Shown here: one piece after another, positions 10,301 through 20,642 of the stretch
Position numbering within the stretch: position 1 is the stretch's first letter
Layout of the letters: each line of letters starts with the position of its first letter
The notes under the pieces: generated by a model
What the model was told of the DNA's origin: nothing
The model's database searches: none
Seen by the model: only the letters and a program-made list of their open reading frames with translations
Translations under genes and position numbers: made by a program
Source: Archaeoglobi archaeon JdFR-42
Lineage (GTDB): Archaea; Halobacteriota; Archaeoglobi; Archaeoglobales; JdFR-42
DNA: 64,000 nucleotides
Direction of reading: 5' to 3'
Assembly: GCA_002010305.1 (NCBI GenBank)
Contig: MTND01000005.1
Location: 1-64,000, forward strand

Positions 10301-10767
10301 TTAGCTACACCCATGAAACTGATGACATATCTTCCGGGCCGGTGGAGAGCAGGTACAAATCTCTGGGACCCATGGTGGAAAAAATGAAATCCCAGCTAAT
10401 ACTAGCTGAAAAAATCCGAGCTGTTAATGAGAAGGATGTTGCAGAAAGAGTCATCAACACTCATTTCCTCCCCGATTTGATCGGTAATTTAAGAGCTTTT
10501 TCCAGACAGAAATTCAGGTGTGTGGACTGCAATGCCAAATACAGGAGGATTCCATTACAAGGGAAATGCCTGAAATGTGGAGGGAACTTGACATTGACTG
10601 TTCATTACGGCACTATAACGAAATATCTGGAAATCTCAAAAGAAGTCAGTGAAAAATATAGTGTTAACGACTATACAAGGCAGAGGATCAATTTAATAGA
10701 TCTGGAAATCCGCTCTCTCTTTGAGAATGAAAAGTCAAAACAGATTCGTATAAGCGACTTTTTTTAA
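7342..10767 (+). CDS. polC: DNA polymerase II (PolD) large subunit DP2
   Basis: 1141 aa, [14 protein letters not shown], zinc-finger blocks, [22 protein letters not shown] core, C-terminal PIP-box QIRISDFF; no intein seen. Confidence 0.97.
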   Translation: [1141 protein letters not shown]

Positions 10768-10891
10768 AATAATTCAGCAAGTAACATCGAACTACATGAG
10801 AGATGAAATTTACGAAAAGGATCAAATCGAATGAGGCTCAGTAGTATATAACTCATCTGTTTTGCCTATATAATCAGATGGGAATATAATT

Positions 10892-10928
10892 TTTGTAAAT
10901 AGGATTTACAAATTGTCAACATAAGTTA
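10892..10928. repeat. Two-hairpin palindromic repeat, copy A
   Basis: TTTGTAAAT-AGG-ATTTACAAA followed by TTGTCAAC-ATAA-GTTAACAT. Confidence 0.6.
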
Positions 10929-10955
10929 ACATAAAATAAGAGAGGATTGAAGATG

Positions 10956-11717
10956 CTATTTCCCTTTCCACACTGGATCTCGCTTTTCTAGGAATGCTGT
11001 TAACCCCTCTACAGAATCCTCCGTCTGTATGAGCCGATTCAGATAGATGGTGTTAACGATCTCCATTACTTCATCAATGGGCATTGAAATACTCTCTTGC
11101 AGGGCTTTTTTGGTGAGTTTAAGAGCTATTGGACTCTTTTTGGTGAGATTTTCAGCAAATTCCTTGACTTTTTCCTCAAACTCATCTTCAGAATACACAT
11201 GATTCACAAGACCTATATTCATGGCTGTCTTGGCATCTATGGCATCTCCTGTAAGTATCAACTCAAAAGCTTTCTTCACTCCTATCATCCGTGGTAGAAG
11301 AGAAATGGCTATAGGTGGATAATGTCCCAGTAAGATCTCTGGCTGACCGAATTTAGCTTTTTCTGAAGCAAGGATCATATCACAGGCAAGAGGGACCTCA
11401 CAGCCTCCACCCAGAGCATAACCTCGTACGGCTGCAATGGTGATCTTATCGCTTTTAACAATGGCCTTTACCAACTCTGAAAATGTAGAGATTAACTCTG
11501 GAGCTTTATCGGGAAAATGCTCTTTTATTTCTGCACCGGCGGAAAAATGCTTTCCTTTTGCTGAAATAACAGTCACTATAACTTGACTCTCTTCAATCTC
11601 TTTTAGAGCATGTATCATCTCTTTCATGGTTTTCAGGTCAAGTATATTCAGGGGTGGTCGATTAATATATATCCATGCCACTTTTTCCTGTAATTCTATC
11701 TCAACATTTTCATACAT
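10956..11717 (-). CDS. Enoyl-CoA hydratase/isomerase family protein
   Basis: Crotonase motifs SAGAEIKE, AAVRGYALGGGCEVPLACDMILASEKAKFGQPE. Confidence 0.9.
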   Translation of the reverse strand: MYENVEIELQEKVAWIYINRPPLNILDLKTMKEMIHALKEIEESQVIVTVISAKGKHFSAGAEIKEHFPDKAPELISTFSELVKAIVKSDKITIAAVRGYALGGGCEVPLACDMILASEKAKFGQPEILLGHYPPIAISLLPRMIGVKKAFELILTGDAIDAKTAMNIGLVNHVYSEDEFEEKVKEFAENLTKKSPIALKLTKKALQESISMPIDEVMEIVNTIYLNRLIQTEDSVEGLTAFLEKRDPVWKGK

Positions 11718-11851
11718 TCAATCACCTCATTGTTCTGCTATTCGGCTACATCTCACATAAACTTATCTTTTTATCAAGTATGATGAAAGCAAGAATGGTT
11801 TCCAGTTTACATAGCTATCAATAGTGACATGGTATTAATCATCTGAGTAAA

Positions 11852-13693
11852 TTATCTGAACTTAGGTCTCTTGGAGAGGTAAACAGGTAGAGGAAGGGGT
11901 CGATAGGGTTTACCCTCTATATCTCTCTTTACCATTTTGAGGAGATCTTCTACAGCCACTGTAATTTTTTTCTGATGCTTGAGAGTACTTTCAGATCTCA
12001 CAGTTACTGTAACTGTGCCATCTCTCTCCTCTTCGTCTCCCACAACCACTACATAAGGGATCCACTCCATACCCGCTTCTCTTATTTTCTTCCCTAAAGT
12101 CTCATTTCTGTCATCAATGTCTGCTCTCACTCCTTTCAGCATTTCAAGAACTTGTTCAGCATAAGGTATGTGTCGTTCAGAAACAGGGATTATCCTTACT
12201 TGAGTTGGAGAGAGCCATACAGGTAGTTGGGGTAAATGCCCCTTTTCCTTGTCCAGGTGTGCTTTTTCGAGCAAAGCATACATGCATCGTTCGATGGCCC
12301 CACTTAAGGAGCAATGGAGGATGACTGGTCTTTTATGTTCTCCACTCTCGTCTACATAAGAGATATCGTACCTCTCTGCGTTTTCCACATCTATCTGGAC
12401 TGTTGAAAGAGCACTTGCTTTATTGAGAGAGTCTATAAAATTGAACTCAAATTTTAAAACGAAATAAAAAAACCGGTCGTCCCACATTTCAATGAGCACA
12501 GGTTTATTAAGGACACTGACAAGAGAATTGATAAAATCTTTATTCTCTTCATAAAATTCTCTGGTCATTCTAATAGCTACTTCATAGGATTCAGAGGGGA
12601 TGCCAATACCTTCCAGAACTTCAACGCTCAACTTGTATTGTTTCGTAAACTCTTCCATGGCGTCTTTCATGTCTTTGCAGATGGTGTGCATATCTGGCAT
12701 CGTAAAAGCTCTCAATCTCCTCAGGCCTACCAGCTCACCCCTCTGCTCTTTCCTGAAGCTATATTTAGTAAGCTCGACCATTTTTAGTGGAAGAGCCCGG
12801 TAAGTAAGAATCATATCGTGGGTCATGAGGAACTGCCCAAAACATGCTGCAAATCGGAGGAACAGTTTTCTCTTACCATCCATCGTATATTGTCTTGCCG
12901 GAAATCTGTCCAGATATCTCTTCAGAGTCTCGTGTTCTTGACTGTACATGATGGGAGTTTCAACTTCCATAGCCCCATGAGAGATACATGCATCTATAAC
13001 ATACTGTTCCAGTAAACTTTTGATAAGCCGGCCCTTGGGATAATATCGCATATTTCCAGGATCAGACGCTTCCTCGTAATCCACTAATTCCAGCTTTTGC
13101 ATTGACTCAACATGAGGAGGAACCCTATCCACTTTTCTTGATTTAGATATTTCATAATCAGTGAATTTTTTCAGATTTTCAAAATCTTTGAAATCAAAAT
13201 CTTCTATTCTGGTGAGAATTCCTTCAGGGGTCAGAATATACCAGTGAGATACAGCCTTTTTTTCTGCCTGAAGAGCTTTAGATTCCATAGAAGTTTTTAT
13301 CGTTTTTGACAGCTCAGATAGGGGATGTCCCTTACATGCAATGTTGAAAGATTTGTACCATCCAAAAGGTGCTCTATGGACCTCAGTTGGAATTTCCTCC
13401 TCCATCTTTTTCAGAAGAGCAACTGCAACGTCAGGATGGGCTAGATTGGAACTTAAATGAGCATACGGATAAAGCAGTATCCGTTCTGCACTCACTTGCC
13501 TCGCCACGTCTATGATCTCTTGGATTGCTTTTTCTATAACTCCTTGATCATCATTCTCTTCAACGGCAATAAACACAACGAGAACCTCTTCAAGGGCTTT
13601 ATGCTTCATAGAGTCATCAATGTTTTCAGCGAATTTTGTCTTCTTTTTTGCTTCATACTCCATTCGGTCAGCATGAATCAGGAGTAAACGCAT
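11852..13693 (-). CDS. thrS: Threonyl-tRNA synthetase, archaeal type with N-terminal editing domain
   Basis: Class II motifs, archaeal N-terminal [23 protein letters not shown] editing domain; start moved to 13693. Confidence 0.95.
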   Translation of the reverse strand: MRLLLIHADRMEYEAKKKTKFAENIDDSMKHKALEEVLVVFIAVEENDDQGVIEKAIQEIIDVARQVSAERILLYPYAHLSSNLAHPDVAVALLKKMEEEIPTEVHRAPFGWYKSFNIACKGHPLSELSKTIKTSMESKALQAEKKAVSHWYILTPEGILTRIEDFDFKDFENLKKFTDYEISKSRKVDRVPPHVESMQKLELVDYEEASDPGNMRYYPKGRLIKSLLEQYVIDACISHGAMEVETPIMYSQEHETLKRYLDRFPARQYTMDGKRKLFLRFAACFGQFLMTHDMILTYRALPLKMVELTKYSFRKEQRGELVGLRRLRAFTMPDMHTICKDMKDAMEEFTKQYKLSVEVLEGIGIPSESYEVAIRMTREFYEENKDFINSLVSVLNKPVLIEMWDDRFFYFVLKFEFNFIDSLNKASALSTVQIDVENAERYDISYVDESGEHKRPVILHCSLSGAIERCMYALLEKAHLDKEKGHLPQLPVWLSPTQVRIIPVSERHIPYAEQVLEMLKGVRADIDDRNETLGKKIREAGMEWIPYVVVVGDEEERDGTVTVTVRSESTLKHQKKITVAVEDLLKMVKRDIEGKPYRPLPLPVYLSKRPKFR

Positions 13694-13822
13694 GGAATTT
13701 CGGTGTTCGTACCACAAGATAAAGTTTACTATAGAATTCCATAGGGGGTTCCACAATCCGGAGTCTTGACCAGTACAAAAAATTAAAAAATCTCTGGATG
13801 GTGTTTCAGGTTCTATGTGAAT

Positions 13823-15466
13823 CTATCTAAAAACAGCTCCCTTGTCAGCAGAAGTAACGAGCTTCGCATATCGTGCAAGATATCCTTTTACTTCCCTTTG
13901 TGGAGGAGACCACCGCTCTTTCCTCTCTCTCAATTCTACTTCATCTACCTTTACATTGATTGATCTGGCAGGGATGTCTATGGAGATCACGTCACCATCT
14001 TCAATAAGGGCTATAACTCCTCCTTCCATCGCTTCTGGAGATACATGGCCGATACACGGTCCCCTTGTTGCTCCAGAGAATCTTCCGTCTGTAATCAAAG
14101 CTACCTTCTGATATCCCATCCCCACGAGGGCTGAAGTAGGTGACAGCATTTCAGGCATACCAGGTGCACCTTTTGGACCTACATACCTGATGATAACTAT
14201 CTCTCCTTCTTCAATTTCTTGGTTGAATATAGCATTCACAGCCCCCTCTTCGGAATCAAATAACCTTGCAGCTCCTTCGAATCTCAGCATGCCCTTATCA
14301 ACTGCACCACTCTTGACTACAGCTCCTTTTTCAGCCAGATTCCCGAAGAGGATGGCAATACCTCCTTTAGGATGAATAGGGTTAGAAATAGGTCTGATCA
14401 GACTGCCAGTTATAGTGGCATATTTTGCAATATCGTAAAGTTTTTTACCAGAAATTGTCATCTCGTTGGAAAACAGTTTTTTAGCTTGTTTGATTACAGC
14501 AGGAATACCTCCCGCCTCATGAAGGTCTTTCATTGTGAAAGTACTGGCTGGATCAAGAGAGATGAGATGTGGAGTTTTTTCACTTATTTCATCAAATAGT
14601 GTTAGGGGAATCTCGATATCAGCCTCTTTAGCGATCGCAGGTATATGGAGGACGGTATTGGTAGAACCTCCGATCAGCATGTCCATGGTTATGGCATTTC
14701 TGAAAGATTTCTCCGTTATGATTGATGAAGGGTTTATACCCTCTTTGACAAGTTCAACTACTCTCTTCCCACTCTCTTTGGCGATTCTCAATTTCTGGGC
14801 AGAAGCACATGGAGACGTTGCACAGTAAGGCAGAGACAAACCAAGGGTCTCTGTTAAGCATGCCATGGTATTTGCTGTGTAAAGTCCCTGACAGCTACCA
14901 CAGCCAGGAGCACACAGATTTTCATAATCTTTAAGCTCCTTTTCGTCGATTGTCCCTGCCTTATATCTTCCTACGGCCTCGAATCCTGCTGACAGGGTAA
15001 TGGTCTCTCCCATATACTTTTCGGGGATCATAGGACCTCCAGTAACTACCACGGAAGGGATGTCAAGACGTAATGCAGCCATCAACATGCCTGGGACGAT
15101 TTTGTCACATGAGCCAACGAGAACGAGGCCATCAAACTGGTGAGCTTCGACCATAACCTCTATTGAGTCTGCAATTAGCTCCCGGGATGCAAGAGGATAT
15201 CTCATTCCGCCATGTCCCATGGCTATCCCATCGCAAATACCAATCACACCAAATTCAAAAGGGACTCCTCCTCCTATATACACCCCATATTTTACAAATT
15301 CCGTAATTTTTCGCAAAGCCATGTGTCCAGGTATAATGGTGTTGTATGAATTAGCAATTCCAATAAATGGCCTGTCTATTTCGTCATCTGTTACTCCAAG
15401 AGCTTTCAATAGAGCTCTACTGGGTAACCTTTCCAACCCTTTTTTTACAATATCACTTCTCATCAC
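13823..15466 (-). CDS. ilvD: Dihydroxy-acid dehydratase
   Basis: [50 protein letters not shown]. Confidence 0.95.
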   Translation of the reverse strand: MMRSDIVKKGLERLPSRALLKALGVTDDEIDRPFIGIANSYNTIIPGHMALRKITEFVKYGVYIGGGVPFEFGVIGICDGIAMGHGGMRYPLASRELIADSIEVMVEAHQFDGLVLVGSCDKIVPGMLMAALRLDIPSVVVTGGPMIPEKYMGETITLSAGFEAVGRYKAGTIDEKELKDYENLCAPGCGSCQGLYTANTMACLTETLGLSLPYCATSPCASAQKLRIAKESGKRVVELVKEGINPSSIITEKSFRNAITMDMLIGGSTNTVLHIPAIAKEADIEIPLTLFDEISEKTPHLISLDPASTFTMKDLHEAGGIPAVIKQAKKLFSNEMTISGKKLYDIAKYATITGSLIRPISNPIHPKGGIAILFGNLAEKGAVVKSGAVDKGMLRFEGAARLFDSEEGAVNAIFNQEIEEGEIVIIRYVGPKGAPGMPEMLSPTSALVGMGYQKVALITDGRFSGATRGPCIGHVSPEAMEGGVIALIEDGDVISIDIPARSINVKVDEVELRERKERWSPPQREVKGYLARYAKLVTSADKGAVFR

Positions 15467-15546
15467 AAGGTGTTTCTTCAGGCGTATTAAAAAACTTAGC
15501 GATTTCTCAGATGGGTGGTAAAGTTTTTTAGGGAGATTTGTGAGTA

Positions 15547-16566
15547 ATGAAACTGAGAATTATGAAGCTTAAAGAAATATCCAAATTTGCTTCTGTAGTA
15601 AGGCGAGTTGTTCCAAATCTGCCTGAGGAAGCTGAGGTGATAGATCCCACAATTAAAAAACCTGAAATTGGGGATCTGGTGGTTGGCCGGATTAAAGATC
15701 TTGGCTTTCACGTAGAAATGGAGAATCCACAGGGAAGAAACAGGAGGTTGTACTCTGGAGATATTTGTGTGTTTGCTCTCGGCAACAGATATGCCACTGC
15801 TGAATATGAAGGGATGGTTCCAAAAAGGATGCCAGAAGTCCTTCACATTTTGAACTATGGTGGATGCTGTGGTGTTGTGACAGATAAAAATATAACCATT
15901 CCCGAACCCACTACTGTGGAAGTGTTAGGATATCTGGGAGTAGAGGGGGAAATCCTCAATACTAAGAATTTCAGCATGGAATATGGAGAACAGAAAGAAC
16001 CTATGACCATTCTTGTTGTTGGAACTGATATGGACGCGGGAAAAACCACAACAGCTTCGAGCATCATTCGTGCTCTCACTTATATGGGATATCATGTAGA
16101 AGGTGGAAAGATTACTGGAGTTGGGCGAATGCGAGACACTCTGGCTATGAAAGATGCTGGGGCTAAAAAAATTTTTGATTTCGTAGATGCAGGATATCCG
16201 TCAACTTATCTGATTTCAGAAGAGGAGTTGATTCATATTTTTGATCTGATTTATTCCAATTGTGAAAGTGACTTTTTTGTGGTGGAATTCGCAGACAGTA
16301 TTCTTCAAAGAGAGACCAACATGTTATTGAGATCTGAAGTGATGAAAAAGGTCGACATGGTGATTTTGAGCGCTTCGTGTACTTTTTCGGCCATCGGTGC
16401 TTTAAAATACCTGAAGGAGGAGTTGAATATCGAAGTAAATGCCATTTCTGGGCCATTTTCCAATTCTAGTTTGAGTGTCAGAGAGTTTGTAGAATACATG
16501 GGAGATGAAATTGCTGTTTTCAATGCTTTAGAGAGACATGAAGATCTTGCAAGGATTTTGGTATGA
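15547..16566 (+). CDS. P-loop NTPase of unknown function (possibly DUF1611-like)
   Basis: Walker [14 protein letters not shown] about 155 aa into the protein; 4-nt overlap with the next gene. Confidence 0.5.
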   Translation: MKLRIMKLKEISKFASVVRRVVPNLPEEAEVIDPTIKKPEIGDLVVGRIKDLGFHVEMENPQGRNRRLYSGDICVFALGNRYATAEYEGMVPKRMPEVLHILNYGGCCGVVTDKNITIPEPTTVEVLGYLGVEGEILNTKNFSMEYGEQKEPMTILVVGTDMDAGKTTTASSIIRALTYMGYHVEGGKITGVGRMRDTLAMKDAGAKKIFDFVDAGYPSTYLISEEELIHIFDLIYSNCESDFFVVEFADSILQRETNMLLRSEVMKKVDMVILSASCTFSAIGALKYLKEELNIEVNAISGPFSNSSLSVREFVEYMGDEIAVFNALERHEDLARILV

Positions 16567-17762
16567 ATAACAGGAAACTGATCAGGGACCCTGTCCATGG
16601 ATATCTTGAGCTTAACGAGTTCACAGTATCCTTGCTCGATTCCCCCCCAGTTCAGCGACTCAGACGGATAAAACAGCTTGGTTTTTCCAATCTGGTTTAT
16701 CCTGGAGCCAATCATACCAGGTTTGAACATAGCTTGGGGGTTATGTACCTTGCCTCATTGCTTGCAGAGAAACTGGATGATGAGAAAATGGTTGATGAGA
16801 TTAGAGCGGCCTCTCTTCTCCATGATGTGGGACATCCACCTTTCTCTCATGTATCTGAGGGACTTCTAAAGAGATTTCTTGGGAAGAAACATGAAGAGTT
16901 AACTCTGGCCATCAAGAAAACACCGGTTAAGGATGTCCTTCAGGCTCATGGAGTTCGGGCAAATAAGGTTATTAAGCATATAGTGGGAGAGTCGAAAGTA
17001 GGGGTGATACATGGAGATCTTGATGTGGACAGAATGGACTACCTAGTAAGGGACTCTTATTATACCGGAGTTGCCTATGGTCTTTTTGACCATTTAAGGC
17101 TGATTAAAAAAATGAGATTTATGGGCCATGAAATTGTTTTAGAGCATGAAGGAATTAAGGCAGCAGAATCCATGCTTGTTTCGAGATTCTTTATGTATCC
17201 TACGGTGTATTTCCACCACGTCTCAAGGATAGCCAGAAAGATGTATGAGAGGGCTATGAAATTCTGCATAGTTGAAAGAGATTTTGACCCATATCTCCTG
17301 CTGAGCATGGATGATAGTGATGTTATGGTATATCTAAGACATCAGGAAGGTTTTCCAGGAGAAATAGCCAGAATGCTGGATGAGCGAAGATTGTATAAAA
17401 GGGCTCTGTATGTAGGCCCTGAGAGGGTTGATATAAGCTGGTGTCAGAAGCAGGATCCAGAAAAACTCGAGGAAGAGATTGCTGAAATGGCAGGAGTGGA
17501 TGTTGACAAGGTGATAGTTGATATACCACCTGTGGAGCGTGTGAGGGAGCTTGAGGCAAAAGTTATAACGTCTGAAGGAGTGAAAAAACTTGAAAATGTA
17601 TCAGGGATTGTGAATCAGCTTAAAGCTTTCGAGATTGAAAACTGGAAGCTTGGAGTTTACTCTCCTAAGGAAATTGTTGAAGTGGTAGGGAAAGCTTCAA
17701 TAAAATCTTTTAACGTAGAAAAAAGGAAAAAACAGTACAGGCTTGATGAAGTGATTATTTGA
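16563..17762 (+). CDS. HD-domain phosphohydrolase (SAMHD1/dGTPase-like)
   Basis: RDPVHGYLELNEF, HTRFEHSLGVMYLA, LLHDVGHPPFSHVSEG. Confidence 0.9.
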   Translation: MNNRKLIRDPVHGYLELNEFTVSLLDSPPVQRLRRIKQLGFSNLVYPGANHTRFEHSLGVMYLASLLAEKLDDEKMVDEIRAASLLHDVGHPPFSHVSEGLLKRFLGKKHEELTLAIKKTPVKDVLQAHGVRANKVIKHIVGESKVGVIHGDLDVDRMDYLVRDSYYTGVAYGLFDHLRLIKKMRFMGHEIVLEHEGIKAAESMLVSRFFMYPTVYFHHVSRIARKMYERAMKFCIVERDFDPYLLLSMDDSDVMVYLRHQEGFPGEIARMLDERRLYKRALYVGPERVDISWCQKQDPEKLEEEIAEMAGVDVDKVIVDIPPVERVRELEAKVITSEGVKKLENVSGIVNQLKAFEIENWKLGVYSPKEIVEVVGKASIKSFNVEKRKKQYRLDEVII

Positions 17763-17864
17763 GGATTTTCAGCTAAAGGATATAGGAAATAAGCGAAATA
17801 ACATAAAATAACATAAAATAGAAATACAATATACTTTAGTAAATATGCAAAGGATGGTGATAGC

Positions 17865-19106
17865 TTGGATCTGAGAAGAGCAATTCATACTTTGAGAGAT
17901 AGCGTTCAGTATATCGATGATCCTGTATCTGAAACCGATCCAATGATACGAAAAAAGGGTCTTTCCACAACACCAGTAATATTCAACAGTGTAAATGGAA
18001 AAAAGATTGCAGCAAATTTCATTTCAACAAGAGATCTCCTTTGTCATTATCTTGGAATACAAAAAACTTCTCTTGCTAAACATCTTGCTGGAATTACTCC
18101 CGATCCGAAATATAAGATTATTCAGGATCTTCCAGATAAAATGATTTCCTCGAAAGCCAATCTGGATAAGCTCCCAATTCTGAAATATTTTGATGGAGAT
18201 GGAGGACATTACATTACAGGAGGGGTGGTAATAGCGGAAGAGAATGGTATGATTAACATGAGCATCCACAGGATCATGAAGATTTCGAAAGAAGAGGGAG
18301 CTATCAGGTTAGTCCCTCCAAGACATCTGTATACTATGCATCAGAAAGCTCTAGAAAAAGGGGAACCTTTACCAATCACTGTGGCCATTGGGGTTCACCC
18401 TCTTGTGTTATTTGGGGTCTCTGTTCGTACTCCAACAGGAGGTGAGATGGCCTATATCAATGCAATAACGGGTGGGATTACCTATTATAAGAGTAACAAT
18501 GGACTTCCAGTTCCCCCAGCAGAGATAATCCTTGAGGGATACATAACCGGAGAGACAGTGGATGAGGGGCCTTTTGTTGATATCACCGGTACGTACGATA
18601 AAGTCAGAAAAGAACCGGTCATCACTTTTACTGAGATGCATGTGAAAGAGGATTTCATATATTACTCTATATCTCCAGCTTCTCCAGAACATCAGGTGTT
18701 GATGGGTGTACCCTTTGAACCGGTGATCTATGGAGAGGTAGCAAAAGTATGTGAGGTCAGAAATGTTATAATGACTGAGGGTTCCAGGCATTACCTTCAT
18801 GCTGTAGTGCAGATAAAAAAAAGGACTGAGGGGGATGGTAAAAATGCAATTCTTGCTGCATTTACTGGACATCCAAGCCTGAAACACGTCATTGTGGTAG
18901 ATGATGACATCGATATTTTTGATATCAGAGATGTAGAATATGCCCTTGCTACAAGGTTCAGAGGAGATAGAGATCTCCTCCTCATCAATAATGTCCGCGG
19001 GTCTTCTCTAGATCCTACCATCAGTGAAGATGGAACGGTAACAAAACTGGGGCTGGATGCAACAGCTGAGTTATCCAATCTGAAGAAATTTAAAAGGGTT
19101 GTCTGA
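17865..19106 (+). CDS. UbiD-family decarboxylase, candidate anhydromevalonate phosphate decarboxylase
   Basis: UbiD-like fold motifs (GEVAKVCEVRNVIMTEGSRHYLHAVVQIKK, DDDIDIFDIRDVEYALATRFRGDRDLL); TGATG coupling to AcnX; TTG start. Confidence 0.85.
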   Translation: MDLRRAIHTLRDSVQYIDDPVSETDPMIRKKGLSTTPVIFNSVNGKKIAANFISTRDLLCHYLGIQKTSLAKHLAGITPDPKYKIIQDLPDKMISSKANLDKLPILKYFDGDGGHYITGGVVIAEENGMINMSIHRIMKISKEEGAIRLVPPRHLYTMHQKALEKGEPLPITVAIGVHPLVLFGVSVRTPTGGEMAYINAITGGITYYKSNNGLPVPPAEIILEGYITGETVDEGPFVDITGTYDKVRKEPVITFTEMHVKEDFIYYSISPASPEHQVLMGVPFEPVIYGEVAKVCEVRNVIMTEGSRHYLHAVVQIKKRTEGDGKNAILAAFTGHPSLKHVIVVDDDIDIFDIRDVEYALATRFRGDRDLLLINNVRGSSLDPTISEDGTVTKLGLDATAELSNLKKFKRVV

Positions 19107-20254
19107 TGTATCTCACGGCTGAAGAAGAGAAGATTCTGGATGGTGAACAAGGAGAGACCCTCCAGAAATCCATGGAAATTTTAGTAGCAATTGGAAAAAT
19201 TTTCGATGCTGATCGGTTAATTCCAATAAAAAGTGCCCAGGTTTCAGGAGTTTCATATCAGAACATTGGAGATAGTGGGATTGAGTGGTTTGAAAATCTT
19301 AAAGGGAAAGTTAGAGTCCCGTCTTTGATAAATCCTGCTGGGATGGATCTAGATAAATGGAAAGAGATGGGAATAGAATCTGAATTTGCCAGAAAACAGC
19401 TGAAGATAATAAGTGTATTTCGCAGACTGGGTTTCAGAATTGAGTGTACATGCACTCCGTATTATATACTTACACCTGAAAAAGGTGACCATATAGCTTG
19501 GGCTGAGTCTTCTGCAGTGATTTATGCCAATGCTGTTATTGGTGCCATGACCAACAGAGAGGGTGGCCCCTCTGCTCTAGCAGCTGCAATGGTTGGAAAA
19601 ACGCCTCGATTCGGTATGCATATAAAAGAAAAACGGGCCCCTCATATCAGAGTGGAGGTGAACAGAAAACTCAAAGATCATGAATTTCCAAAAGTTGGAT
19701 ACTGGATGGGGAAAGAGATTGAAAACAAAATTCCACTTATAAATTTTAAAGGAAAAGTGACAGACATCAATCTGAGAGATTTTGGGGCCGCTCTGGCCTC
19801 AACTGGTGGACAACCCATATTTCATGTTGAAGGAGTAACCCCTGAGTGGAAAGATTTCCATTTGCCTGAAGAGAGTATCTATGTAGAGGATTTTGATGTA
19901 GAGTCTGGTTGCAGTGAGGCAGATCTTGTTGCCATTGGATGTCCTCATTTATCTGGAAAAGAACTACGAAAAATCGCTCAAATGGTCTCGCAACCTCTAA
20001 AAAAAGATATGTGGATTTTCACTTCCCGGTTCATAAAAAATAAGAATATGGATGCTGTGGCGAAACTTGAGAAGATGGGGGCAAAGGTTTTTACCGACAC
20101 ATGTATGGTAGTCTCTCCAGCTACCAGAAATTATCGATGCATTATGGTTAATTCAGGAAAGGCTTTCTGTTATCTTCCAAAACTGGCCAGCACGGAAGTT
20201 ATCTTTAAACCACTTAAAGAGTGCATACAGGAGGCTCTGGGGAATGAGGATTAG
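19106..20254 (+). CDS. Aconitase X large subunit, candidate phosphomevalonate dehydratase large subunit
   Basis: DUF521/AcnX signature: MYLTAEEEKILDGEQGETLQKSMEILVAIG, ECTCTPYY, AWAESSAVIYANAVIGAMTNREGGPSALAAA. Confidence 0.9.
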   Translation: MYLTAEEEKILDGEQGETLQKSMEILVAIGKIFDADRLIPIKSAQVSGVSYQNIGDSGIEWFENLKGKVRVPSLINPAGMDLDKWKEMGIESEFARKQLKIISVFRRLGFRIECTCTPYYILTPEKGDHIAWAESSAVIYANAVIGAMTNREGGPSALAAAMVGKTPRFGMHIKEKRAPHIRVEVNRKLKDHEFPKVGYWMGKEIENKIPLINFKGKVTDINLRDFGAALASTGGQPIFHVEGVTPEWKDFHLPEESIYVEDFDVESGCSEADLVAIGCPHLSGKELRKIAQMVSQPLKKDMWIFTSRFIKNKNMDAVAKLEKMGAKVFTDTCMVVSPATRNYRCIMVNSGKAFCYLPKLASTEVIFKPLKECIQEALGNED

Positions 20255-20642
20255 AGGAAGAGGAATTGTTCGGGGAATTGCGGAAGGAGAGGTCATTGTA
20301 TCAGAATCCAATATCTCTTTTCTTGGAGACATTGACCCCATAACTGGAAAGATCAAAGATAAGGAAAACCTCCAGTATGGGAAAAGCATTACTGGAAAGA
20401 TTTTTGTATTTCCTGAAGGAAGGGGTTCTACTGTTGGCTCTTATGTAATGTATCAGATGATGAAACTCAATACGGCTCCTGCCGGGATTATCAATATTAA
20501 GACAGAACCTATTATTGCAGTAGGTGCTGTAATATCAGATATTCCTTTGATGGACAGGTTGGAGAAGAATCCTCTCAAAATTTTGTCCGATGGAGATCAT
20601 GTAAGGATGGATTGTTATGAAGGATGGCTGGAAATCTATTAA
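20244..20642 (+). CDS. Aconitase X small subunit (DUF126-type swivel domain), candidate phosphomevalonate dehydratase small subunit
   Basis: 132 aa, IRGRGIVRGIAEGEVIVS, FPEGRGSTVGSYVMYQM; overlaps AcnX large subunit. Confidence 0.9.
   Translation: MRIRGRGIVRGIAEGEVIVSESNISFLGDIDPITGKIKDKENLQYGKSITGKIFVFPEGRGSTVGSYVMYQMMKLNTAPAGIINIKTEPIIAVGAVISDIPLMDRLEKNPLKILSDGDHVRMDCYEGWLEIY

Noticed and set aside
17793-17821. Direct repeat ATAACATAAAATAACATAAAATA upstream of the UbiD gene
   Set aside because: Only two 10-nt AT-rich copies; resembles the tail of repeat copy A (AACATAAAATAA) but lacks either hairpin.
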